From JAOTWJ01 sp036398175 (GTDB lineage Bacteria > Gemmatimonadota > Gemmatimonadetes > Gemmatimonadales > GWC2-71-9), in assembly GCA_036398175.1 (NCBI GenBank), contig DASWHL010000115.1, forward strand, positions 1-64,000: a stretch of 64,000 bases of DNA, read 5' to 3'. Positions 44,449 to 53,030 of this stretch are shown here, one piece after another. The notes beneath the pieces are model-generated. The model ran no database searches. It was not told the origin of the DNA and saw only the letters and a program-made list of their open reading frames with translations. Both the position numbers and the translations under genes were made by a program. Position 1 is the stretch's first letter. Every line of letters begins with the position of its first letter.

Positions 44449-44468
44449 TTGCCTAGCGGATCGGACCA

Positions 44469-45278
44469 ATGCCCATGTCCACGCGCCCTTCCGAGAGACC
44501 CCCGGAGCCGACCGCTGTGGACCCTGCCGCCGGACGGGCAGGGCCCGACCGTTTCTACGCGACGCGGCTTCGACAGCTCGCGCACCTGGATCTGGAGGAA
44601 GCGGAAGCGCGAGACCTGTGGCACCGCGTGGGACTGCATCGGCAGACGTTGCGTGAGCGGCTGGGACGTGACGTCGGGCAACGAGTCGCGCTGCTCGACT
44701 ACCTCATGAACGTCCGGCGCCAGGTGCACGATCCGCAGATCATCGAGCGGGCCGACCTTCAGGTCATCGAGCACCAGGCGATCGTGGACCCGCTCACGGG
44801 CCTCTACAACCGGCGCTACTTCGACACCGCGCTGGCGCGCGAGGCCGAGCGCTGCCGCCGCTACGGGACGCAGTCGTCGCTGGTGCTCGTGGACCTGGAC
44901 CACTTCAAGGAAGTCAACGACCGGTTCGGCCACCAGGTGGGTGACGAGGTGCTGCGCCGCGTGGGGGCGCTGATCGCTCAGCACGTGCGCGCGCCGGACG
45001 TGGCGTGCCGCTGTGGCGGCGACGAGTTCGCGCTGCTGCTTCCGGACACGCCGTTGAGTGAGGCCGTCGTGGTGGCCGAGCGGGTACGCCGGGGCGTCCA
45101 CACGTCGTTTCGCCGGGAGCCCGTGCGCGGCCACACGCTGGCACTCACGGCGAGCGCGGGCGCCGCCGCCATGACGCAGGAGGCCGGCTCCGTCGAGCGA
45201 CTCGTGGGCTGGGCCGACCGCGCCATGTACACCACCAAGCGCCGCGGGGGCGACGGCGTTTCCGAGACGCCCATCTAG
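44469..45278 (+). CDS. GGDEF diguanylate cyclase
   Basis: The 269-residue protein has about 100 N-terminal residues of helical, possibly dimerising sequence and a full GGDEF domain. It shows VDPLTGLYNRRYF, VDLDHFKEVNDRFGHQVGD, and CGGDEF (183-187). The inhibitory RxxD site (RAPD, 174-177) is five residues before GGDEF, so feedback by c-di-GMP is expected. Asn150 and Asp159, the guanine-binding positions, are kept; Asp159 is the residue replaced by Ser in hybrid cGAMP-making GGDEF enzymes. That favours c-di-GMP as product. No membrane segment or sensor domain is recognised. A second ATG at 44475 is an equal start choice. Confidence 0.9.
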   Translation: MPMSTRPSERPPEPTAVDPAAGRAGPDRFYATRLRQLAHLDLEEAEARDLWHRVGLHRQTLRERLGRDVGQRVALLDYLMNVRRQVHDPQIIERADLQVIEHQAIVDPLTGLYNRRYFDTALAREAERCRRYGTQSSLVLVDLDHFKEVNDRFGHQVGDEVLRRVGALIAQHVRAPDVACRCGGDEFALLLPDTPLSEAVVVAERVRRGVHTSFRREPVRGHTLALTASAGAAAMTQEAGSVERLVGWADRAMYTTKRRGGDGVSETPI

Positions 45279-45294
45279 GCAACGCGGCCGGCCA

Positions 45295-45347
45295 TGCGCA
45301 CCGGATTGGGGCATCCCGCGTCCCTCCCGTGCGCACCAGGATGGGGC
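45295..45347. repeat. Direct repeats upstream of the riboswitch promoter
   Basis: TGCGCACCGGATTGGGGC (45295-45312) and TGCGCACCAGGATGGGGC (45330-45347) agree at 15 of 18 positions, 35 bases apart. They end about 31 bases before the -35 of the promoter at 45379, so they could bind an activator or repressor dimer. Confidence 0.4.
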
Positions 45348-45378
45348 GCGCGATGCCGCGAATCTGTGACATCACGCA

Positions 45379-45407
45379 TTGACTCGTCCTCGGGCGCCGA
45401 CTACTTT
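45379..45407 (+). promoter_or_regulatory. Sigma70-type promoter for riboswitch leader
   Basis: TTGACT (45379-45384) and TACTTT (45402-45407) are separated by exactly 17 bases. Transcription would start near 45414, giving a leader of about 200 bases that contains the GEMM element. This accounts for the 335-base gene-free stretch 45279-45613. Confidence 0.6.
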
Positions 45408-45484
45408 GCCCATCGCATCGCGGTAGTTCCTCCCGAGAGTGGTCGCTCGACCTAGGGCAGCACCAGCCGCAGCAGACAACACAA

Positions 45485-45582
45485 GCACGCTGCTCAGAGC
45501 AAATCCGCTGAAAAGCGGTGGCGCAGAGCTACGGGGCTTCGGTGATCGGTTCCGATCGCCATGCCCGCCGGGCCGCCAGCGA
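45485..45582 (+). ncRNA. GEMM-I cyclic-dinucleotide riboswitch, A20 variant
   Basis: Conserved landmarks appear in order. CAGAGCAAA (45495-45503) comes first. A perfect P2 hairpin follows, CCGCT-GAAA-AGCGG (45505-45518), with the docking GAAA tetraloop. GCGCAGAGCTACGG (45521-45534) is the GACGCAAAGCC-like strand. Then comes a P3 hairpin (45541-45560) closed by GGGC (45534-45537) with GCCC (45563-45566). Last is GCCGGGC, with the C92-type cytosine. P1 is CGCTG (45488-45492) with CAGCG (45577-45581). Aligning to Vc2, position 20 reads A and A47 is kept. The AGC/GCT pairing covaries with GGC/GCC in Vc2. Ligand is c-di-GMP or cGAMP. Confidence 0.85.
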
Positions 45583-45606
45583 CAGTTCCGGATCGCGCTG
45601 GGAGGA
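45576..45606 (+). promoter_or_regulatory. Riboswitch expression platform covering the ribosome site
   Basis: CCAGCG (45576-45581), the 3' strand of P1, is also complementary to CGCTGG (45596-45601), which abuts and partly overlaps the GGAGGA ribosome site (45601-45606). CCGG at 45588-45591 can also pair with CCGG at 45607-45610. P1 formed by ligand binding would therefore free the site: a translational ON switch is predicted. Confidence 0.55.
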
Positions 45607-45613
45607 CCGGTAT

Positions 45614-47878
45614 ATGGTATTCGTTTTTCAGCTGGCGAAGCTGGCCAAGCGGCTGGCTCTGCTCGGCGGTATCGCCGCCGCGGCGGTCGTCGCGGGAGGC
45701 GCGTGCACCGGAGCGGACACGCTCCTGGCACCGTCCCCGGACGACCCGCCCGGTTCTGACGCGCCACCGGTTGCGGCCGTCATCGTCTCTCCCCCCGCCG
45801 ACAGCACCGCCGTCGGCGCCACCGTTCGCTTTACCGCCATTGTTCAAGATTCTCTCGGGACCGTGCTCACGGGCCGGCCCGTGACGTGGATCACCGGTGA
45901 TTCCACCATCGCCGTGGTAGACACGTCCGGCGTGGTCACGGGGCTCGCTCCCGGCGTCGTACCGGTCGTCGCCTCGAGCGGCGGCGCGACGGCACAGGCA
46001 ACGCTCATCGTGGGCCCCACGCCGGTGGCGGCCGTCGTGGTCCTCCCGACGGAAGGGCGCGTGGCCGTCGGGACCTCGTCGCGGATGACCGCGACGGCGC
46101 TCGACGCGGCCGGACAGCCGCTGGCCGGACGGACGATTGCCTGGGCCACGAGCAACCCGGACGTGGCCGCCGTCTCGGCGGACGGCCTGGTGACGGGCGT
46201 CGCCGCGGGCAGCGCGAACATCGCGGCGACCTGCGAAGGAATGAGCGACACCGCGGTCATCACCGTCGAGACCGTGCCGGTCGCATCCGTGACCGTGAGC
46301 CCGGCGAGCGCGACCCTGGTCGAGGGGGAAAGCACGCAGTTCGACGCGTCGGTCCGGGACGAGGGCGGGCAGACCCTCGCGGACCGGGTCGTTGCCTGGG
46401 CCACGAGCGACCCCACGATCGCGACCGTCAGCGCCACCGGCCTGGTGACAGGCGTGGCGGCGGGCACGGCGCGGATCAGCGCCACCAGCGAAGGGAAGAG
46501 TGACACGGCCACCGTGACCGTGAATCCCGTGCCGGTGGCGTCGGTGAGCGTGAGCCCCGCGTCGGCGAGCGTGCTCGTGGGCGCCACGACCCAGCTCACC
46601 GCCACCGTGCGAGACGGCGCCGGCACGACACTGACCGGCCGGACGGTGACGTGGGCGACGAGCGCGGCGGCCGTGGCCACGGTCGGCGGCGCCGGGCTGG
46701 TGACGGGAGTCGCGGCGGGGACGGCCACGATCACCGCGACGAGCGAAGGGGTGAGCGGCACCGCCACGATCACCGCCAGTGTGCCCACGACCTCCACCTG
46801 CGACGCCACCGGCAGCGGCGTGTGCCGCTACGTGGACGCCGCGAGCGGCAACGACGCCAACCCCGGCACGAGCAGCCAGCCGTATCGCACGCTCCAGCAG
46901 GCGGCGAACGTGGTGAATCCCGGCGACGTGGTGATCGTGCGGAACGGGGTCTACACCGGCGGTTCGACGGTGCTCGGCATCAGCCGCAGCGGCACGAGCA
47001 CCAACGGGATCGTGTTCCGGGCGGAGACCCGCTGGGGCGCGGTGATTGACGGGCAGAACAGCAGCTCCAGCGGGGGCGTCAATATCTCGGGCAGCTACAT
47101 CCGGGTGCAGGGCTTCGAGGTGCGCGGCACCAGCCGGTACGGGATCGAGGCCTACGGGGGCCGGGACGTGCAGGTGGCGCAGAATCACATTCACGCCATC
47201 GGGAACGTCTGCTCGAGTTCCTCGGGCGGGATCGTGGGGATCAACGCCTACGTCTCGAACATGGTGATCGAGCGGAACCTGGTGCACGACGTCGGCCGGT
47301 ATGCGGACGGCGAGAACGGATGCAGTCCCACCAACACCTACTGGCAGAACCACGATCACGGGATCTACCACGGCCAGGGTGATAACGTGATCATCCGGAA
47401 CAACGTGTTCTACGACCTGACACACGGGTGGGCCATCCAGCGCTACAACGGCGGCGGCACCGTCGCGAGCAACCTGTCCATCGTGAACAACACGTTCGTG
47501 GGGGCCAATCCCTATCGCGACGGCCAGATCATCATCGCGACGGGCACGAGCAACCTGCTGATCGCGAACAACCTCTTCTACCAACCGAAGACGGCCGGCG
47601 TGTACTTCGACGCGGGTGGCCTGACGGGAACGATGGCGAACAACCTCACGTACGGGGCCTCGCTCAGCACGGGGAGCACCTCGAGCATCGTCATCACCAG
47701 CAACCTGGTGAATCAGGATCCAAAGTTCGTCAACACCGGAACCCGCGACTTCCACCTCCAGGCCGGCAGTCCCGCGATCAGCGCGGGGCTGATGCTGTCG
47801 GGTGTGCTGGACGATTTCGACGGCCTGCTGCGTCTGGCCGGTGTCGCGCCCGAGATCGGAGCCTACCGGTACCAGTAG
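45614..47878 (+). CDS. Surface lipoprotein with four BIG2 domains and a beta-helix
   Basis: The ATG at 45614 (GGAGGA eight bases before) gives 754 residues. A hydrophobic signal ends in a lipobox-like VAGGAC (Cys31). Four BIG2-like Ig domains follow (about 50-395), each closing with SATGLVTGVAAGTA-type motifs. A right-handed parallel beta-helix (about 405-750) begins CRYVDAASGNDANPGTSSQPYRTL, the DUF1565/pectate-lyase-like opening. Asp/His-rich coils (YWQNHDHGIYHGQGD) may hold a catalytic or Ca site, so polysaccharide lyase or binding activity is plausible. A riboswitch controls it, and an exopolysaccharide locus follows. An upstream in-frame ATG at 45518 lies inside the riboswitch and is rejected. 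Confidence 0.85.
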   Translation: MVFVFQLAKLAKRLALLGGIAAAAVVAGGACTGADTLLAPSPDDPPGSDAPPVAAVIVSPPADSTAVGATVRFTAIVQDSLGTVLTGRPVTWITGDSTIAVVDTSGVVTGLAPGVVPVVASSGGATAQATLIVGPTPVAAVVVLPTEGRVAVGTSSRMTATALDAAGQPLAGRTIAWATSNPDVAAVSADGLVTGVAAGSANIAATCEGMSDTAVITVETVPVASVTVSPASATLVEGESTQFDASVRDEGGQTLADRVVAWATSDPTIATVSATGLVTGVAAGTARISATSEGKSDTATVTVNPVPVASVSVSPASASVLVGATTQLTATVRDGAGTTLTGRTVTWATSAAAVATVGGAGLVTGVAAGTATITATSEGVSGTATITASVPTTSTCDATGSGVCRYVDAASGNDANPGTSSQPYRTLQQAANVVNPGDVVIVRNGVYTGGSTVLGISRSGTSTNGIVFRAETRWGAVIDGQNSSSSGGVNISGSYIRVQGFEVRGTSRYGIEAYGGRDVQVAQNHIHAIGNVCSSSSGGIVGINAYVSNMVIERNLVHDVGRYADGENGCSPTNTYWQNHDHGIYHGQGDNVIIRNNVFYDLTHGWAIQRYNGGGTVASNLSIVNNTFVGANPYRDGQIIIATGTSNLLIANNLFYQPKTAGVYFDAGGLTGTMANNLTYGASLSTGSTSSIVITSNLVNQDPKFVNTGTRDFHLQAGSPAISAGLMLSGVLDDFDGLLRLAGVAPEIGAYRYQ

Positions 47879-47901
47879 AGCCGGGAACTCCGGTGGAGGG
47901 T

Positions 47902-47929
47902 TCAAGGGGGGCCGGCCCGCCCCCCTTGA
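47902..47929 (+). terminator. Strong intrinsic hairpin after the beta-helix gene
   Basis: An 11-base perfect stem (TCAAGGGGGGC with GCCCCCCTTGA) closes a six-base loop 24 bases after the stop. A short GTTT follows. It separates the riboswitch gene from the polysaccharide locus. The rest of the gap to 48128 has no gene. Confidence 0.65.
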
Positions 47930-48128
47930 CCCGTTTCACAGCCGCGCGGGCGCCGCCCGGCCCCAGAACGGTGCCGCTCCATCGCATGGATTCGGCGGCG
48001 CGCGGGACGTTCGCCTCCGCCGCGACGATGTGCCCATCCCCGCGTGAGTTACCGCATCGCCGCCGGAGGACAACGGAGCCACGAGAGGCACACGACTTGC
48101 CCCCCCAACCTGCAAAAAGGGGGATCGC

Positions 48129-50129
48129 ATGTGCGGCATCGCGGGGATCGTCAACCTGGGACGTCCGGTGGACCTGCGGGTACTTCAGCGGATGGCGGAC
48201 CTGCAGGAGCACCGTGGTCCCGACGGCCAGGGATTCGTGGCCGCGTGGCCAACCGGCGGTCGGTTGCACCACGCCTTTCTGACGCACACGAGCCAGTGGC
48301 GGGCGGCCGCGCCGCTCACGGTGGGCCTGGGCCACCGCCGGCTGGCGATCCTCGATCTGTCCGGCCGCGGGCGCCAGCCCATGACGGTCGGGGACACCGG
48401 CCAGTGGATCGTGTTCAACGGCGAGATCTACAACCACCGTGAGCTGCGTCGCGATCTCGAAGCGCGTGGATATCGCTTCACCACCAGGACCGACACCGAG
48501 GTGCTGCTCCAGGCGTACCGGCACTGGGGCGAGGCGTGCCTCGCCCACCTCGACGGGATGTTCGCCTTCGCCGTCTGGGACGGTCCGCGGGGCCGGCTGT
48601 TCTGCGCTCGGGATCGCCTGGGGATCAAGCCGTTCTACTACGCGACGCCCCCCGGAGCGTTCATCTTCGCCTCGGAGGTGAAGGCCCTGCTGGCGTACCC
48701 GGCGCTCGATACGACACTCGACGACGCCGCCGTGCTGGACTTCCTGATCCACGGCAATTGCGACTATGGCGACCGCACGTTGCTCCGGGCCGTCAAGGCG
48801 CTGCCGCCCGGCCACGCCGTCTCCCTGGACGTCAGCGGCGGCGCCGTGGCCCCGCGACGCTACTGGACGCTGCGCCCCGATGCGCAGGACGGCGCGCGCG
48901 ATGCGGAGCGGATTGACACGCTGCGGGCGCTGCTCACCGAGACCACCGACCGGCATCTCGTCAGCGACGTGCGCGTGGGCAGCTGCCTGTCCGGCGGCCT
49001 CGACTCGTCCACCGTCGTGTCCCTGATCGGCAAGGTGGCCAGGGAACGACCGGAGACCGCCCGGGTGCTCGGGGACGGTCTCGCGACGTTCACGGCGTGC
49101 TATCAGAACCCCGCGTTCGACGAACGCGAGTACGCGTTGGCCGTGGCGGAGACCGTCGGCGCCAACCCGCATCTCGTGTTCCCGTCCGCCCCGGACTTTC
49201 TCGCGACGTTCGAGCGCATGGCGTGGCACCAGGACATGCCGTTCGGCGAACCCACCTACTACGCCCAGTGGTGCGTGATGCGGGCCGCGAAGGACGCCGG
49301 GGTCAAGGTCCTGCTCGACGGTCAGGGTGGCGACGAGGTATTCGGCGGCTATGCCAAGTTCCGGTACGCGTATCTCGCGTCGCTGCTCCGCTCCGGTCGC
49401 CTCACCCGCGCCACGCGGGAACTCGGCGCCACGCTGCTCCAGCGCGACGGGTATGTCCTGAACCTGCGGAACGGGTACCGGTATCTCCCGCGGCGCCTCC
49501 GCCGAATGCTGGGGGTGGACACGCTGGTCCGCCGGGCCATCCGGACCGACTGGGACCGCGCGGTGTCCGGGGAGAGCACGCCGGGCACGCGTTGGTGGCG
49601 CTACGCGGTGTCCGCGCGGGACGGCTCGCCGGCCACCCTGATGCAACGGATGCAGGTGGATGACATCTGCACGGATACGCTGCCCACGCTGCTCCGCACC
49701 GAGGACCGGTCGTCCATGGCCTTCTCGCTCGAGGCCCGGGTCCCGCTGCTGGATCACCGGGTGGTCGAGTACGGGATCGGGCTGCCCGATCACCTCAAGA
49801 TCCGGGACGGGTGGAGCAAGTTCGCCGTCCGCCAGGCCATGGAGGGCCTCCTGCCGGACACGGTGCGGCTCCGCAAGACGAAACTGGGCTTTGCCGTCCC
49901 CACCCGCGACTGGCTCGCCCTCGACCTGCGGCCCCACGTCACGGCGCTCCTCGAGGACGACCTCCGGTGCCAGGACTACGTCCATCCGCGGATCGTGCGT
50001 GACTGGTACCGGTCGCCCGAGGCGGCGACGGCCACCAAGGAGGCGTACCTCGGTCTCTTCCGCATGCTGTCGCTCGAGATGTGGATGCGCGCGTTCAGCC
50101 GGGATTACATCGCCGCCGCCGCGGCCTGA
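48129..50129 (+). CDS. Asparagine synthase-like glutamine amidotransferase, first copy
   Basis: The 666-residue protein begins MCGIAGIV (Cys2 nucleophile after Met removal), with glutaminase residues RLAILD and VFNGEIYNH (about 95-103). The synthetase domain has the PP-loop SGGLDS (288-293) and DGQGGDEVFGGY. Such AsnB-like enzymes in polysaccharide loci amidate sugars or uronic acids rather than make asparagine. An A-rich AAAAAGGGGG tract precedes the ATG and can pair with an upstream C-run, which may hide the ribosome site. Its 3' end overlaps the convergent glycosyltransferase by 25 bases. Confidence 0.9.
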   Translation: MCGIAGIVNLGRPVDLRVLQRMADLQEHRGPDGQGFVAAWPTGGRLHHAFLTHTSQWRAAAPLTVGLGHRRLAILDLSGRGRQPMTVGDTGQWIVFNGEIYNHRELRRDLEARGYRFTTRTDTEVLLQAYRHWGEACLAHLDGMFAFAVWDGPRGRLFCARDRLGIKPFYYATPPGAFIFASEVKALLAYPALDTTLDDAAVLDFLIHGNCDYGDRTLLRAVKALPPGHAVSLDVSGGAVAPRRYWTLRPDAQDGARDAERIDTLRALLTETTDRHLVSDVRVGSCLSGGLDSSTVVSLIGKVARERPETARVLGDGLATFTACYQNPAFDEREYALAVAETVGANPHLVFPSAPDFLATFERMAWHQDMPFGEPTYYAQWCVMRAAKDAGVKVLLDGQGGDEVFGGYAKFRYAYLASLLRSGRLTRATRELGATLLQRDGYVLNLRNGYRYLPRRLRRMLGVDTLVRRAIRTDWDRAVSGESTPGTRWWRYAVSARDGSPATLMQRMQVDDICTDTLPTLLRTEDRSSMAFSLEARVPLLDHRVVEYGIGLPDHLKIRDGWSKFAVRQAMEGLLPDTVRLRKTKLGFAVPTRDWLALDLRPHVTALLEDDLRCQDYVHPRIVRDWYRSPEAATATKEAYLGLFRMLSLEMWMRAFSRDYIAAAAA

Positions 50130-51178
50130 CGGGCCTTCCCGACATCCCGGCGCTCCGCGCGACGGCCGAGCACCGACCGATAGACGGCGATCACCTGCTG
50201 GGTCGTCCGCTCCTCGGCGAGATCCCCCACGGCGTCGCGGCCGTTGCTGCGCTGGCCCCGTCGCAGGACGCGCTCGAGCGCCGCCGCGATGGCTTCCGGT
50301 CGCTCGTCCTGGCAGAGTTCGCAGCCCACGACGCCGCGCAGCCGCTCCGCGACGTCGCCGACGGGAACCGACACCACCGGCACGTTGCAGGCCAGCGCCT
50401 CCTTCACCGCATTCGGCGACCCTTCCTGCATGGACGTGAACAGCAGGGCATCGGCCGCGTTCAGGTAGAGCGGGATGTCCGCGTGCTGGATGCCCCAGGC
50501 CACCACCAGCTCGGTGGGCAGCGACTGGTTGACGAGGTCCATCGCCCGACGAGCCAGAGGGTATCGCTTCCGCGGCGTGGCGGGTTTGCCCACGAAGAGC
50601 ACCACGCGCCGGTCCAGCGGCCACCCGAGACGTTGCCGAGCCTCCTCTTTCGGCATGGGCCGGAACAGGCGGAGATCGAGCCCGGACGGAATGACGTAGG
50701 TGCAGGTCGAAGGGGGCAGCAAGGCACGCATGTGGTCCGAGACGAGGATCACGGCATCGGCCGCCCGGGCCACGGCGCGTGTGGCCAGCCGGAGCACGTG
50801 CCCGACCGGGGTCACCCGCAGCCGCCGGCCCACGATGCCGCCGACATCGTCGCCGCGCAGCGTCACCACCAGCGGTACCTGCTTGGGGAGCGCGAGCAGT
50901 CCGCTCTGGCCCCACTGGGCGTGCACGACGTCATAGGTGTTGCGCCGCAGGCGCCTGCGCGCCTGGGCCCATCCTCGCAGATAGTTCCAGGGGTTCTTCG
51001 CGGCCTGGTAGTGCAGCACGTCCACCTCGACTCCCGCCGCATGGAGGAACGCCGCCTGGCGCTTGATGAAGTGGGTGGTGCGCGGGCGTCCGCCCGGCGT
51101 GGGCCACTCGCCGGTGATCATCAGCACCCGAAGGCCGGTGCCCGAGGTGATCCTATCGGTCGCGACGGTCCGTGACAT
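50105..51178 (-). CDS. GT4-family glycosyltransferase
   Basis: The ATG at 51178 gives 357 residues of a GT-B glycosyltransferase: N-terminal VLMITGEWPTPGGRPRTTHF and VVHAQWGQSGLLAL, C-terminal VVLFVGKPATPRKRYPLA and the E-x7-E signature FTSMQEGSPNAVKEALACNVPVV (family 4). A longer start at 51244 would add a basic stretch overlapping the deacetylase. It is the last gene of the long minus-strand locus, overlapping the deacetylase by 26 bases. Donor and acceptor sugars unknown. Confidence 0.88.
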   Translation of the reverse strand: MSRTVATDRITSGTGLRVLMITGEWPTPGGRPRTTHFIKRQAAFLHAAGVEVDVLHYQAAKNPWNYLRGWAQARRRLRRNTYDVVHAQWGQSGLLALPKQVPLVVTLRGDDVGGIVGRRLRVTPVGHVLRLATRAVARAADAVILVSDHMRALLPPSTCTYVIPSGLDLRLFRPMPKEEARQRLGWPLDRRVVLFVGKPATPRKRYPLARRAMDLVNQSLPTELVVAWGIQHADIPLYLNAADALLFTSMQEGSPNAVKEALACNVPVVSVPVGDVAERLRGVVGCELCQDERPEAIAAALERVLRRGQRSNGRDAVGDLAEERTTQQVIAVYRSVLGRRAERRDVGKARQAAAAAM

Positions 51179-51983
51179 GCGCTCTCCGTGCTCGGGGGCC
51201 AAAGGCGGCCGACGGCGTAGTGGGTGCCGTCGTGCGTTCCACATACCAGCGGTACAGCGGCGGAGCGATCGCGCGCGCGGCCAGCTTGAGGCGCCGGACG
51301 AGTGCCGCCGCCCTCCAGCCGCGATGCCGGGTCAGCGCGCGGATACGCTCGGGCGACGTGCCGGCCCGCACCGCGAAGCGACCCACAATCCAGCAGCCGG
51401 CGACGGCGCGAGGCACGAGCGACGGCTCGGACGTGAACAGGAACCGGAGCCCGGCCCGCGCGGCCGCCGCGAACACCGCGGGCGAGCTGTCTCCGCCCGG
51501 GACGGCTCCGGCCAGGCATGCCTCGCCGAGCAGGTCGCTCAGGGCCTCGCCGCTCACGCGCCACTCCGCGAGCATCGCCGCGGGCGACAGCGCGCGGAAC
51601 ACGTCGGGGTGCGTGTGCGAATGGGTGCCCACGAGGTGGCCCCGGCGCCGCAGCTCGCACACGCCGGCGCGGTCGAGGAACGTCCGCCCGCCGATCCGCC
51701 CGGTGACGACGAAGAAGTGCCCGCGCCATCCGCGCCGCTCCAGTTGATCGGCGGCGTACAACGCGCTCCGTCCGCCGTCGTCGAACGTGAGCAGCAGCGC
51801 GCGGTCCGCGGCCACGTCGGTCACGAGCGACGGCGCAACCGGACTCTCCGCGATCACGTCCAGATGGGCCGCGAACCGGGCGGGCGTGCACGCGTACCGC
51901 CGGGCCCCCGGTCGCTGGAATCCGGAGGTGGCCTGGTCGGGCTTCACTTCGTGATACGTCAGACTCGCAATCCGCGCATCCAT
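51153..51983 (-). CDS. Polysaccharide deacetylase-like protein (NodB family)
   Basis: The ATG at 51983 gives 276 residues. NodB-fold motifs are LLLTFDDGGRSAL (Asp-Asp catalytic/metal pair) and VGTHSHTHPDVF (H-x3-H metal ligands), then a barrel ending near 230. It would remove N- or O-acetyl groups from the polysaccharide. There is no signal peptide, so it may act on lipid-linked units in the cytosol. A basic, disordered C-terminal tail follows. It lies between the GT2 and GT4 genes. Confidence 0.85.
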   Translation of the reverse strand: MDARIASLTYHEVKPDQATSGFQRPGARRYACTPARFAAHLDVIAESPVAPSLVTDVAADRALLLTFDDGGRSALYAADQLERRGWRGHFFVVTGRIGGRTFLDRAGVCELRRRGHLVGTHSHTHPDVFRALSPAAMLAEWRVSGEALSDLLGEACLAGAVPGGDSSPAVFAAAARAGLRFLFTSEPSLVPRAVAGCWIVGRFAVRAGTSPERIRALTRHRGWRAAALVRRLKLAARAIAPPLYRWYVERTTAPTTPSAAFGPRARRAHVTDRRDR

Positions 51984-52000
51984 GTGCACCGGACCTCCGC

Positions 52001-53029
52001 CTACCGTGACAGGGGAACGGCCATCGGCCCGGCGGGTTGCCGTCGCGCGGCCAGATCCCAGAGGCCGCGCCAGTAGCCGAGACCGTAGCTCGTGTGGATC
52101 ACCGGGAACACGGCGGCGAGCGCCAGCCCGTCGCGGAGGCCGTGGCTGCCGGTGACTCGCGCCGCGCACGCCAGCACGGCAAGCGCGTACGCGCCGACCA
52201 CCGCGGCCCAGAGGGGAATCAGCGCCGGCCAGAGGAGCGCGAGCGCGGGGCCCGCAGCGAAGCCCAGCACGAACGCGCCAGGAACCAGCGACCGGAGCGT
52301 GACGATCCGCCCCGCCTTGCGCGCGGCCAGCGGCTTGAAGCATCCGTACTGGTAGAACATCCGGGCGACGCGGCCGAGCGAATCACGGGCATAGTAGTAG
52401 GCGATGACGTCCGGCACGAGCAGCACCGACCCGCCACGGTGGATGAGCCGGTGATTGAACTCGTCGTCCTGGTTCCGGATCAGCTCCTCGTCGAACAGTC
52501 CGATGCGCTCGAAGACTTCGCGCCGATAGCACCCGAACGGCACCGTATCCACCTTGCGCGGACGTGCCGCGCCCACGCGGAAGTGCGAGTTCCCCACGCC
52601 GAACCGGTGGCCGAGGGCGAGGGCGATGGCGCGCGCCATGGGCCGATCGCCGGCCGGCAGGGTCACGATGCAGCCGCCCACGTTGTCCGCGCCGGACGCG
52701 ATCAGGGCGCGCACCAGCCGTGGGAGATAATCGGGCGGGTAGATCGCGTGCGCGTCCATGCGCACGATGACCTCGCCGCCGGCCGCGCGGATGCCGCGGT
52801 TCAGCGCGGCCGGGACCGTCCGGGCGGGATTGGAGAGAATGCGGATGCGCGGATCCATCCCGGCGTAGCCCGCCGCCACGAGGCGCGTCGTGTCGTCGCT
52901 CTCGCCATCCACCACGAAGATCTCGAGGCGATCGCGGGGATACGCGCTGGCGAGGATGGAATCCAGGCACCGGGCAAGGTACCGCTCCTCGTTGCGGCAC
53001 GGCACGATGATGGACACGAGCGGCGGCAT
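52001..53029 (-). CDS. GT2-family glycosyltransferase with C-terminal membrane segments
   Basis: The ATG at 53029 gives 342 residues: GT-A fold with VSIIVPCRNEERYLARCLDS, VVDGESDDTT, the metal-binding IVRMDAHA and a donor loop around RNQDDEFNHRL. The last ~90 residues contain two or three hydrophobic helices (VLGFAAGPALALLWPALIPLW). This ExoA-like architecture is typical of enzymes that extend undecaprenyl-linked repeats at the inner membrane. Confidence 0.9.
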   Translation of the reverse strand: MPPLVSIIVPCRNEERYLARCLDSILASAYPRDRLEIFVVDGESDDTTRLVAAGYAGMDPRIRILSNPARTVPAALNRGIRAAGGEVIVRMDAHAIYPPDYLPRLVRALIASGADNVGGCIVTLPAGDRPMARAIALALGHRFGVGNSHFRVGAARPRKVDTVPFGCYRREVFERIGLFDEELIRNQDDEFNHRLIHRGGSVLLVPDVIAYYYARDSLGRVARMFYQYGCFKPLAARKAGRIVTLRSLVPGAFVLGFAAGPALALLWPALIPLWAAVVGAYALAVLACAARVTGSHGLRDGLALAAVFPVIHTSYGLGYWRGLWDLAARRQPAGPMAVPLSR

Positions 53030-53030
53030 G

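Noticed and set aside
45494..47905. 803-codon minus-strand open frame opposite the BIG2/beta-helix gene
   Set aside because: Low-complexity Arg/His/Gly sequence antisense to a well-supported lipoprotein and its riboswitch.
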